NCBI RefSeq assembly: GCF_001922345.1
Contig: NZ_CP018811.1
Span: 930,001 to 994,000, forward strand
Length of the DNA stretch: 64,000 nucleotides
Direction of reading: 5' to 3'
Origin: Paraburkholderia sp. SOS3
GTDB taxonomy: Bacteria; Pseudomonadota; Gammaproteobacteria; Burkholderiales; Burkholderiaceae
Under the pieces are notes generated by a model. It was not told the DNA's origin, searched no databases, and saw only the letters and a list, made by a program, of their open reading frames with translations. The translations under genes were made by a program, and so were the position numbers. Positions 36,822 to 44,491 of this stretch are shown here, one piece after another (position 1 is the first letter of the stretch; each line of letters starts with the position of its first letter).

Positions 36822-37952
36822 TCATCGGGTTGCGAGTTGCTGTGGTTCGCGCGAATGCGACCCGTGCGAATGCGCTTGCGCCTCATTGATGAGCGGCTCG
36901 CCGCGGCTGAAACGTGCAAGGTTGTCGAGCCAGATGCGGCCGACCGCCGCGTAATGGCTGTCCGCGTGTCCCGCCGTGTGCGGGGTGACCAGTACGTTCG
37001 GCAGATCCCATAGCGGCGAGGCCGCGTCGAGCGGCTCGTGCTCGAACACATCGAGATATGCGCCGGCGACAGTGCCCGCGCGCAGTGCCGCGATCAGATC
37101 GGCTTCGACGACCACTTCGCCGCGTGCGACGTTGATCAGATGCGCGCCAGGCCGTAGCAGCTGCAGGCGACGCGCGTCGATAAGCCGCGCAGTCAACGGC
37201 GAAAGCGGGCAGGCGAGGATCAGCCAGTCGGTCTCGGGCAACGCGCTGTCGATCTCGGCGAATACGATGCTGCGATAGGCCGTCGCTTCGTTTTCGGTCA
37301 GGCGGCCACTACTGCTTGCCGGGAGTTCGCGACGCACGACGCTCACGTTCATTTCGAGCGCATCGAGCAGCTTCGCGAGCCGCTGGCCGATCGCGCCATA
37401 GCCGACGATCAGTGCGTTCTGGCCCGCGAGATCGCGCGGTGTGTCGTCGTCGAGCAGCGGTTTCCATGCGTGCTCGCGTTGCGCGGCCTGCAGTCGCGGC
37501 AGACGCCGCGCGAGCGAGAGCAGGCCGGCGAGCGCCGAGTGCGCAACGGGGCGCGCATTCGCACCGGCCGACGTCGTGACGCGCACGCCGCGTCGCAGCA
37601 ATTCCGGATAGATCGGCCGGTCGAGGCCGGCTGAATGCGCGTGTACCCAGCGCAAACCCGGCGAGGCAAGCAACGCGTCGTAGAAGTGCTGCGTGTCGGC
37701 GGTTACGACGGCTTTTGTCGAGCGGCCCGTCACGTCGCGGCTGATCAATGCGGCGATTGGCGCGACGGGGGCAACCGGTGTGGCTTTCGCACCATCGGGC
37801 GCGCCGTCTGCGCGCGCCGGACCCGCGCCTACGATGTCGTCGGGTGTAACGATCCGGTAGGGTGCCGCATGCAGCGTCTTTGCAATGGCATCGCCGAAAT
37901 GCTGTGCGGCGTAGCGGGAAAGCAGAATGTCCAAGGGGCGCTTCGTCTCCAT
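36822..37952 (-). CDS. D-2-hydroxyacid dehydrogenase, NAD(P)-binding
   Basis: A 376-residue protein of the D-lactate/phosphoglycerate dehydrogenase superfamily. The Rossmann motif is VGYGAIGQRLAKLL, the catalytic Arg is in NVARGEV, Glu in FEHEPLD, and His in TPHTAGH. An Ala/Pro-rich insertion near residues 45-70 lengthens the N-terminal half. It should interconvert a 2-keto acid and a D-2-hydroxyacid; the substrate is unknown. The start is ATG 37952; a TTG nine bases upstream is possible. It is divergent from a LigI-like hydrolase across about 255 bases. Confidence 0.88.
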   Translation of the reverse strand: METKRPLDILLSRYAAQHFGDAIAKTLHAAPYRIVTPDDIVGAGPARADGAPDGAKATPVAPVAPIAALISRDVTGRSTKAVVTADTQHFYDALLASPGLRWVHAHSAGLDRPIYPELLRRGVRVTTSAGANARPVAHSALAGLLSLARRLPRLQAAQREHAWKPLLDDDTPRDLAGQNALIVGYGAIGQRLAKLLDALEMNVSVVRRELPASSSGRLTENEATAYRSIVFAEIDSALPETDWLILACPLSPLTARLIDARRLQLLRPGAHLINVARGEVVVEADLIAALRAGTVAGAYLDVFEHEPLDAASPLWDLPNVLVTPHTAGHADSHYAAVGRIWLDNLARFSRGEPLINEAQAHSHGSHSREPQQLATR

Positions 37953-38207
37953 GATGTTCAAATGCTGTTTTGTCGTTATTGTTTTGCGTGGCCGACGCGT
38001 GCGGCTATCTCGTTAAGGAAAAGCGCAAGTGCGAACGGCTTATTCTGACGCCATCCAGCGCGCGTGCTGATCTCTTTGGTGAACGCACCGTTTCCATCTG
38101 GTTAACGCTCGCCGTGTCGTGCCGCCGTACCATGAGGTCGCGCGCCGCCCCGGTGGATACGGCTTTGAAACGTCGCGCTGCTCGCAGACACAACAGACAC
38201 GACCGCC

Positions 38208-39113
38208 ATGACGAAACCTTGCCTCGGACCCTTGCCGACGCCAGTTGCCCGGCCAATCCCGATGCCGCCGCATGCCTGCGATTGCCATGCGCACGTATTC
38301 GGCCCGTACGCGCGCTTTGCACTTGCCGACGAGCGCAGCTACACGCCGCCGGAAAACCCCGCGGACCGCTTTATCGCGCATCTCGACGGCCTCGGCTTCG
38401 AGCGCGGCGTGCTCGTGACAGCGAGCGTGTACGGGACGGACAACGCGTCGCTCGTCGATGCACTGCAGCGCTTTCCCGCGCGTTTGCGCGGCGTTGCGGT
38501 GCTTGGTGCGGATACGCCGGAAGCGGAACTCGACGTCCTGACCGAGCACGGCGTGCGCGCGGCGCGTTTCAATCTGTTTCGCCGCGACGGGCAGGCGGTT
38601 TACCGCAACGGCGCGGGACTCGACGCATTGCGCGCGTTGGCGCCAAAGCTTGCCGCGCGCGGCTGGCATGCGCAGATCTGGGTTCACGCGCCCGATCTGC
38701 CCGAGCTCGAACCGCTGTTACGCGCACTCTCGATCGGCCTTGTGATCGACCACATGGGGCGCATGAGCGTCGCGAACGGCACCGCCGACGCAGGCTTCCA
38801 GCGCCTTATCGCGATGCTCGCCGATGGCGTGGCCTGGACGAAGATGTCGGGCGCCGATCGCGTCAGCGCGCAGGGAGCGCCTTACGACGACGTCGCGCCG
38901 TTCTTCGATGCGATTCTCGCCGCGAACCCGCAGCAGGCCGTATGGGGCAGCGACTGGCCGCATGTCAACTACTTCGACGCGGCGCGGATGCCCGACGATG
39001 CCGTGCTGCTCGAGCGCTTCGCACGCGCGGTGCCGGACGAGTCGTTGCGGCGCGCGATTCTCGTCGACAACCCGGCGCGCCTGTACGGCTTTGCCAGTCG
39101 AGGCGACCGGTGA
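38208..39113 (+). CDS. Amidohydrolase, 2-pyrone-4,6-dicarboxylate lactonase (LigI)-like
   Basis: A 301-residue metal-dependent hydrolase. It has CDCHAHVFGP at strand 1, VIDHMGRM mid-protein, and the final GSDWPHVNYFD with catalytic Asp. These match the LigI branch of the amidohydrolase superfamily, which opens lactone rings of aromatic-degradation intermediates. The substrate here is inferred only as a lactone of an organic acid. It is divergent from the D-2-hydroxyacid dehydrogenase row and precedes a LysR gene on the same strand. Confidence 0.85.
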   Translation: MTKPCLGPLPTPVARPIPMPPHACDCHAHVFGPYARFALADERSYTPPENPADRFIAHLDGLGFERGVLVTASVYGTDNASLVDALQRFPARLRGVAVLGADTPEAELDVLTEHGVRAARFNLFRRDGQAVYRNGAGLDALRALAPKLAARGWHAQIWVHAPDLPELEPLLRALSIGLVIDHMGRMSVANGTADAGFQRLIAMLADGVAWTKMSGADRVSAQGAPYDDVAPFFDAILAANPQQAVWGSDWPHVNYFDAARMPDDAVLLERFARAVPDESLRRAILVDNPARLYGFASRGDR

Positions 39114-39229
39114 GGTCGTGCCGAGGCGGCTGCCTGGTGGCGCTGAGTGGGGCGCTGAGTGGGGCGCTGAGGTAGGCCCTCAGGCGGTCATGTCGCTTGT
39201 GGAGGCGTACCCTGAAGCGCGGCGCGTAT

Positions 39230-39273
39230 CATCGCAAAAGCATCGCAAAAGCATCGCAAAAGCATCGCAAAAG
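39230..39273. repeat. Four exact copies of an 11-bp tandem repeat upstream of LysR
   Basis: CATCGCAAAAG occurs at 39230-39240, 39241-39251, 39252-39262 and 39263-39273. The period equals about one helical turn, so the A-tracts are in phase and could bend the DNA just ahead of the LysR start at 39327. Confidence 0.85.
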
Positions 39274-39326
39274 CGACGGCGCGTCCCACGCGCGGCCACG
39301 TATTTTTACGACTGATAGCGCATCAC

Positions 39327-40217
39327 ATGAAAATGGATTTGTTGGGCTTGCAGATGCTCGTCTCGGCGATCGAATCGAAGAGCCTGTCGAAGGCGGCCGA
39401 GCGCGAGAATCTGGCGACGTCGGCGGCCAGCAAGCGCATTGCCGAACTCGAGCGGCGTCTGGGCGCCGTGCTGCTCTTGCGGCATGCACGCGGCGTCGAG
39501 CCGACCCCTGCCGGCGCTGCGCTTTATCACCGTGCGAAGGCGATTCTGCGCAGCGTCGAGCTAGCGCAGAACAACGTTGCCGAATTTGGTGCGGGCGGCA
39601 TGCCGAAGATACGTCTGGCCGCGAACCGCTCGTCGATCATTCAATACCTGCCGCAAGTGCTGAGCCGCTATTTCGCGAGCGAACCGGGCGCGCAGATCGA
39701 CTTGCAGGAACGGTATAGCTACGACATTCCGCGGCTCGTGACCGACGCCGAAGCGGACCTCGGCATTTACCATGCGCTGACGCCGGCGCCCGGCGTTCAC
39801 TCGCTGCCATACCGGCAGGATCGCGTCGCGCTGGTCGTGCCGCTCGATCATCCGCTTGCGCGTCTCGACGAGACGACGCTTGAGTCGGCGAAGGACTACC
39901 CGTTCGTCGGTTACTTTCCGCGTCACTCGTACGAGGCGTTTTTATCGCTTGCCGAAGCGAGCTTGTCGCAGCCGTTGAATGTGCGCATCGAGGTGTCGGA
40001 TTACGAAGCGCGTTGCCGGCTGATTCGCGAGCAGATCGGCATCGGTATCATGCCGGAGCTGATCGCCGCCACGTATCTTTCGCGCTATGGGTTAAAGGCG
40101 ATTCGCCTGCTTGACGACTGGGCGTGCCGGCAGTTCTATATCTGCATGTCGGCGACTGAGCGCAGCGCGCTTCGGCCCGCCATTGCGGCGTTTGTCGATC
40201 AGTTGCTGGCGGCCTGA
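39327..40217 (+). CDS. LysR-family transcriptional regulator
   Basis: A 296-residue LysR protein with an N-terminal helix-turn-helix (KSLSKAAERENLATSAASKRIAELERRLG) and an effector-binding domain. It follows the LigI-like gene and probably controls the 33-39 kb catabolic genes. The promoter region contains a phased 11-bp A-tract repeat (39230-39273). No ribosome site is obvious before the ATG; a second ATG lies two codons on. Confidence 0.88.
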   Translation: MKMDLLGLQMLVSAIESKSLSKAAERENLATSAASKRIAELERRLGAVLLLRHARGVEPTPAGAALYHRAKAILRSVELAQNNVAEFGAGGMPKIRLAANRSSIIQYLPQVLSRYFASEPGAQIDLQERYSYDIPRLVTDAEADLGIYHALTPAPGVHSLPYRQDRVALVVPLDHPLARLDETTLESAKDYPFVGYFPRHSYEAFLSLAEASLSQPLNVRIEVSDYEARCRLIREQIGIGIMPELIAATYLSRYGLKAIRLLDDWACRQFYICMSATERSALRPAIAAFVDQLLAA

Positions 40218-40243
40218 GCCGAGCGCATGGTCTGCGATTCTCG

Positions 40244-40444
40244 CTAGCTATGGCTATCGACCCATGCCTCGGCCCATTCGAGGCCGACGGTTTCCGCTTC
40301 TTCTTCGGTGTTGACATGCGCAAGAATGCCGGACGCTTCGACGACCTTCGCGCCGGATGTGATCGTGCCGCTTGCCGCATAACCATCCTGCTGGCGGATC
40401 GCATGACCCCAGATCGAATAGCCCTTGTAGTACCGCGCTTGCAT
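40244..40444 (-). CDS. Small acidic protein of unknown function, third gene of the LexA-box operon
   Basis: A 66-residue protein starting MQARYYKGYSIWGHAIRQQDGY and ending in an acidic helix (NTEEEAETVGLEWAEAWVDSH). The first half looks like a small beta sheet of the type seen in short stand-alone domains, but I do not recognise the family. Its ATG overlaps the preceding stop codon by one base (TAATG), so translation is coupled to the exported-protein gene. No signal peptide is present. Confidence 0.7.
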   Translation of the reverse strand: MQARYYKGYSIWGHAIRQQDGYAASGTITSGAKVVEASGILAHVNTEEEAETVGLEWAEAWVDSHS

Positions 40445-41025
40445 TAGCGCGTGACCTGAGCCGTCGCGCCGCCGGTGCCGACGCGCAACACATTGCCTTC
40501 CGGCGTGACGATGCGCGGAATGTCCTCGAAGTGCGAGAGGTCGTGCTTTGGCGCCGGGACTTCGTTGTGCTTGAGACGGCTCGCATCGATGGCGGGTGTC
40601 GTTGCGTGATGCGTGCCTTCGTTTGCGGCCGGGTTTCGAGGCTGACTCGCCGCTTCGTGCGAGCCTTGCGGTGAACCCTGTTGCAAACTGCGCTGCGCAG
40701 TTTGATGTTGATGCGGCGCCGACGCACTGCGATGCGCGAGCACCTTCCGGCGATGCGGCGTCGCCGCGCTCTTGCCGATCAGATGCGCGCCTCGCCGCGC
40801 TTCCGGCGTATGTCCGGCAGGCAGCCGCGCTTCGGGCGGATTCCAGATTTCGATGATGCGTTCGCCGGCAAAAGCAGCGGGCGCGGCAGCGAGCAGCGAC
40901 GCGGCGAGCAAGCCCGAAGCGAGCATGGCCGGCGAGGACGCCGGAAGGCGAACCGGAGCCAGAAGCAGAGCCCGAAGCACTCGAAGCACGGTGCTCATCG
41001 AAAGTCGCAGCATGTCAATCTCCAT
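40444..41025 (-). CDS. Exported protein of unknown function, second gene of the LexA-box operon
   Basis: A 193-residue protein with a long signal peptide (hydrophobic segment about residues 30-50, cleavage after AAPAAFA). It is followed by ERIIEIWNPPEARLPAGHTPEARRGAHLIGK, then a Gln/His/Ser-rich disordered middle, then a short folded-looking end (FEDIPRIVTPEGNVLRVGTGG). No family is recognised. AGGAG eight bases before ATG 41025 selects this start over longer in-frame options. Its stop is coupled to the following 66-residue gene, and the preceding gene ends 19 bases upstream. Confidence 0.7.
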   Translation of the reverse strand: MEIDMLRLSMSTVLRVLRALLLAPVRLPASSPAMLASGLLAASLLAAAPAAFAGERIIEIWNPPEARLPAGHTPEARRGAHLIGKSAATPHRRKVLAHRSASAPHQHQTAQRSLQQGSPQGSHEAASQPRNPAANEGTHHATTPAIDASRLKHNEVPAPKHDLSHFEDIPRIVTPEGNVLRVGTGGATAQVTR

Positions 41026-41044
41026 TCCGCCTACTCCTTTCCGC

Positions 41045-41359
41045 TCATCCCTTTTGCTGACGCTTCTTGTCAGACTGCTCATCGATCACTGCAACCGCGC
41101 ATTGCCCATTCAAGCGGCAACTCCCGCTCCGGCCGACGCACGAGCCGTCAAAGCCTGCGCAAAAGTGTCGATCGCGCAACGTATGACCATCGACGCGCCA
41201 TGAATTGTACGCGGCCGGCCCGGCGGTTCCGACCGACCGGCCGTTTTCGCGTGCATGAAACGTCGGCTCGCCGTCTTTGCCGCGCCGGATCGCACCGTCG
41301 ACGACGGCGGTGCCGAACGCGGCCCTCAGGCGGGCGACGAGGGCGGCGATTTTGGGCAT
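41045..41359 (-). CDS. Cys-containing small protein of unknown function, first gene behind a LexA box
   Basis: A 104-residue basic protein starting MPKIAALVARLRAAFGTAVV. After a helical N terminus comes a segment with four cysteines (FCAGFDGSCVGRSGSCRLNGQC, spacing C-x6-C-x6-C-x5-C), which could bind a metal. The codon use is like that of the surrounding genes. A TTG at 41380 would add seven residues; neither start has a good ribosome site. A perfect SOS box lies about 65 bases upstream, so DNA-damage control is inferred. The family is not recognised. Confidence 0.6.
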   Translation of the reverse strand: MPKIAALVARLRAAFGTAVVDGAIRRGKDGEPTFHARENGRSVGTAGPAAYNSWRVDGHTLRDRHFCAGFDGSCVGRSGSCRLNGQCAVAVIDEQSDKKRQQKG

Positions 41360-41424
41360 GGGATGCGGCGCGGGTTTCAAGGCGATGATCGAGCAGGCAT
41401 CACGGTCAGGCTGCGCATAGAATA

Positions 41425-41440
41425 CTGTATAAATATACAG
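41425..41440 (-). promoter_or_regulatory. LexA (SOS) box
   Basis: CTGTATAAATATACAG fits the CTGT-N8-ACAG LexA consensus perfectly, with an A+T-only core. It lies between the leftward 41359 operon and a rightward TPR gene about 430 bases away. The near distance favours control of the leftward operon, with TATTCT-like -10 sequences within or beside the box on that strand. Confidence 0.7.
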
Positions 41441-41495
41441 GTGTCACGCGTTGTCGCGAGGTTGTCGCGAGCGCACGTTGTGCAGGGAAACGGAA

Positions 41496-41550
41496 TTCGT
41501 GAGACTGGAGCGCAGTTCGTGAGACTGAAAAGACCGAATTGATGAGACTG
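41496..41550. repeat. Three spaced 12-bp repeats in an A+T-richer gap (41441-41873)
   Basis: TTCGTGAGACTG occurs at 41496-41507 and 41516-41527, and TTGATGAGACTG at 41539-41550, at 20- and 23-bp intervals. No transposase lies near. Such spaced repeats resemble the internal repeats at ends of IS21-like elements, so a remnant is possible. The rest of the gap holds no gene I can support. Confidence 0.4.
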
Positions 41551-41873
41551 CCGGGATTGTCCTCCCGGCCGATCTACGGCAGAGCAGCTGCAAATCAAGG
41601 GGCGCCGAGATGCTGTTCCACGACAGCCAGCGCAATGACGAACTCGCGAATGTATGTCGTCCGGTGCCTGAGAGACTCAAATCGACCCGAAGCGGCCTTT
41701 CGGGCTCCAGCGTCGAATGTCCGTTTGTGCGTCGAGAGAGTCTTCCGCTACGCCGACATACCAAAATCATTACTGACGTCAAATGCCATTCGTAGCAGTG
41801 TGTATGCGGACCGCACTATTCAGATTTCCTCAGCCGTGCCGATATACGCAATATCATCCACTCTTGCAAAATA

Positions 41874-43355
41874 ATGCCATTTCAGCGCGTACGAATTCTG
41901 CTGACGTTGTTGATGCTCTTGCCGAGTGGTGTGCAAGCCAGCGCTCATCGTATGGCAGATGACCACGCTGACATCCAGTACGAGCGAAATGAGGTGGTGC
42001 CACTTCTGGGACACGATCCGCGCGACCCCTCACTTAGCCGGCAGGAGCGGGGGCGGCTATATCTTCGACTAGGCATTCTTGACTTGAGGTCCCAGCGCTA
42101 CGCCGACGCTATCGACGATTTCGACCAAGTACTAAGCCGCACGCAGAGCCTCCCCGCGCTTATCGATCGGGCTATCGCGTACACGGCGTTAGGCAAGCTG
42201 GACCTGGCAATCGCGAGCTACTCGTCAGCAATTGCTCTCGATCCGCAAGCTGTCATTCCGCTCATTAATCGCGCCGATATTTATGCAAAACGAAAGCAAT
42301 TCGAACTGGCTGTAGCGGACTATTCATCGGCACTGGCACTACAACCCGATAACGCGAGCGCATATTTTGAGCGCGCCACCGCGCGTCTCGAACTAAGCCT
42401 ATATGCGCTCGCCGCGGACGACTACGTCGAAGCCGCCCGACAGAGGCCTACAGACGCACCACTGCGATTTCTTGCCGGAATTTCGTACCTTCGCGCCGGA
42501 CTACTTGATGATGCGATTGCGTCGTTCACCGCCGCGATACAACTCGACCCGGCGTATGCGTCTAACTATACGCAGCGCGGAACAGCCTATATGCGTGCCG
42601 GACGTGACGGCGACGCGTTGGCCGACTTCTCAACGGCTATCCGACTGGATGCCAAAGAGGTCGACGCGCGCTTGCTGCGCGCGGAAGAATTCGAAAAATT
42701 TAATCAGTTAGGCCTGGCAATTGCCGATTACACGGCGACTCTTGCTCTAACATCGCATCCGGAACGCGTCTATATCTACCGTGCTGACGATTTGACCGAA
42801 ATTGGTCAAGATGTCGCTGCTCAGCGTGACTATGACCGCGCGAGCCGAATTGCTCCGGATGATCTGCATCTACGCATTGGGAGAATGCGATTCTGGTTCT
42901 ACCAAGGTGAGTATTGGAAGGCAATTCAGGACGCGAATCGTTGGCTGGAACTTGCGCATCTCAATAATAGCGGAGGCGATGAGCAAGAACCTTATGTGCT
43001 CGCTTGGCGGCACATGTCAACTGCGAGACTTAGGCTCAATGACAATCTTGCGGCGGCAGCGAATTACCTGGACAAGAGGGCTTGGCCCTACCCAGTCATC
43101 GCCTACTACCTAGGTGAAATCGATGCACAGCAACTACTGATCGAAGCGAACGTCGGTGATCAGGAGGGGCTTGCCGGGCGGCAGTGCGAGGCCTATTCCT
43201 ATCTGGGTGAGTCATATATGGCGCGCCGTCAGAATGGTGATGCAAAACGAGCCTTCGAAGGAGCCATATCGATCTGCCCTACGACGTCTGTCGAACGTAT
43301 TTTGGCTAAACGGGAATTGGCGAATTTCGCAAAATCCAAAAATATTAACCGTTAA
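41874..43355 (+). CDS. Exported TPR-repeat protein
   Basis: A 493-residue protein with a signal peptide (RVRILLTLLMLLPSGVQASA). About seven tetratricopeptide-like repeats follow (for example LGKLDLAIASYSSAIALDPQAVIPLINRADIYAK). The second half is less regular and its last Cys pair may form a disulfide. It should be a periplasmic scaffold without enzymatic motifs. The coding sequence is visibly A+T-richer than all neighbours, with many A/T third positions, suggesting later acquisition. It has no clear partner gene. Confidence 0.75.
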   Translation: MPFQRVRILLTLLMLLPSGVQASAHRMADDHADIQYERNEVVPLLGHDPRDPSLSRQERGRLYLRLGILDLRSQRYADAIDDFDQVLSRTQSLPALIDRAIAYTALGKLDLAIASYSSAIALDPQAVIPLINRADIYAKRKQFELAVADYSSALALQPDNASAYFERATARLELSLYALAADDYVEAARQRPTDAPLRFLAGISYLRAGLLDDAIASFTAAIQLDPAYASNYTQRGTAYMRAGRDGDALADFSTAIRLDAKEVDARLLRAEEFEKFNQLGLAIADYTATLALTSHPERVYIYRADDLTEIGQDVAAQRDYDRASRIAPDDLHLRIGRMRFWFYQGEYWKAIQDANRWLELAHLNNSGGDEQEPYVLAWRHMSTARLRLNDNLAAAANYLDKRAWPYPVIAYYLGEIDAQQLLIEANVGDQEGLAGRQCEAYSYLGESYMARRQNGDAKRAFEGAISICPTTSVERILAKRELANFAKSKNINR

Positions 43356-43383
43356 TCTTTCTGGCTTGATGCAGGCCGGAAAT

Positions 43384-43399
43384 GTATTGTCCGCAATAC
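43384..43399. repeat. Short perfect hairpin in the 43356-43801 intergenic region
   Basis: GTATTG pairs with CAATAC around TCCG just after the TPR gene. The remaining 400 bases contain several open frames with no ribosome sites or recognisable products; I support no gene there. Confidence 0.35.
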
Positions 43400-43801
43400 G
43401 CACACAAAGAGACGCTCGCAGTTTCACGTGAACGCCTGCTTCTGGCCGCACCCGGCCTTTCAGCATCTGGCGCAACGCGGGCGCTGGGCGCTCTCACACT
43501 TCGGCACATCCAACGGATTCGCGTCACCAATCCGGTGAGTCCAGTTTATTCGCTCCCACGTCATCTGACGCGTGACCGCATTCGTTAGCAAGACCTTGAT
43601 TTGTAATGAAGCCTGGTCCAACCAATACCGTTGCCCTGCAGTTGCGCGGGCGGCGGCTGTGCCGCGCGCCGTGTCAAGAGGTCATCGGCGAAAGCGGCGA
43701 CGGAGAAGCCGGGCAGGCAGTCAAAGCCGGCAAGCACGGAATGCGCAGAGTGCGCGGCAAACGCGTGCGCGGATCAAATCGGCTGCTGGTTCGCACGTAC
43801 C

Positions 43802-44323
43802 TCACTGGGCCGAAGCCGGCGGTCCCATCCGGTACTGTTGCTGCCACATCATGTTGTTCATCATTTCCTGCTGCATATGAAGATACTGGTCGGTCATGTA
43901 TTGACGCTTGCGCAACTGTTCGGGCGTCATCTGCGAGTAGTAGCCGCCCATATGCCCCCAGCCGCCGCCGCAACAGCCGGGACCGGCGCCTCCCATCATG
44001 CCGGGACCCATCCGGCCGTAGCCCATCATTCCGGGGCCCCACATGCCGTGCATCGTGCGCATCGCACTCTGCATGGTTTCCCAGTGCTGCTGCAGAAGCT
44101 TCTGACGTTCCTGGGGATCCTGAGTGTTGCGGATCTTGTCCATCTGCGCCTGCATGACCTTCATCTGCTCCTGAAACTGAGCCAGATTCTTATCGAACGC
44201 GGCCGTATCCGGGCTTTGCTGGCTGGAACTGCCTTGAGAACCAGTCGCGTCCTTCGATGCAGCAAGCAGCACGGGCGAAGTCAGGGCGGTGAAAAGTGCG
44301 AGGATAAACACGAATTTTTTCAT
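43802..44323 (-). CDS. Exported Met/Gly/Gln-rich protein, probably metal-related
   Basis: A 173-residue protein with a Sec signal peptide (MKKFVFILALFTALTSPVLLAA). A helical Gln/Met-rich segment (FQEQMKVMQAQMDKIR) follows, then a Gly/Met-rich stretch with a CC pair (PGMMGYGRMGPGMMGG, PGCCGGG), and a Met/Gln-rich end. Methionine-rich periplasmic proteins often bind Cu(I) or other soft metals. ATG 44323 is selected by the signal peptide. An FNR box lies 80 bases upstream at 44403-44416, so low-oxygen induction is likely. It is downstream of the P1B-5 ATPase. Confidence 0.72.
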   Translation of the reverse strand: MKKFVFILALFTALTSPVLLAASKDATGSQGSSSQQSPDTAAFDKNLAQFQEQMKVMQAQMDKIRNTQDPQERQKLLQQHWETMQSAMRTMHGMWGPGMMGYGRMGPGMMGGAGPGCCGGGWGHMGGYYSQMTPEQLRKRQYMTDQYLHMQQEMMNNMMWQQQYRMGPPASAQ

Positions 44324-44402
44324 GTGGCCTCCTGATGCGTTGCGTGTGACGAGCGACGGGTTCGTCGCTGATTGCAGCTTATTCGCGGGCTCGAACTCTG
44401 GC

Positions 44403-44416
44403 TTGACATGCATCAA
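44403..44416 (-). promoter_or_regulatory. FNR/Anr box upstream of the Met-rich protein
   Basis: TTGACATGCATCAA fits TTGAY-N4-RTCAA. On the minus strand a TAAGCT hexamer lies about 21 bases beyond the box, which suits a class II activated promoter (box centred near -41). Confidence 0.68.
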
Positions 44417-44491
44417 GCGGAGCAAACCGCGAATTCTGCTTCCCGGACGCCGCCGCCGATTCACGCGCACCAGGTACGAGAGTTCGGGCAT

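Noticed and set aside
39230..39273. Tandem repeats as a CRISPR array
   Set aside because: Units are 11 bp with no spacers and no cas genes nearby; the same applies to 16138-16177.
43382..43801. Small open frames after the TPR gene (for example 43382-43588)
   Set aside because: No ribosome sites, no recognisable products, and inconsistent frames; treated as noncoding.
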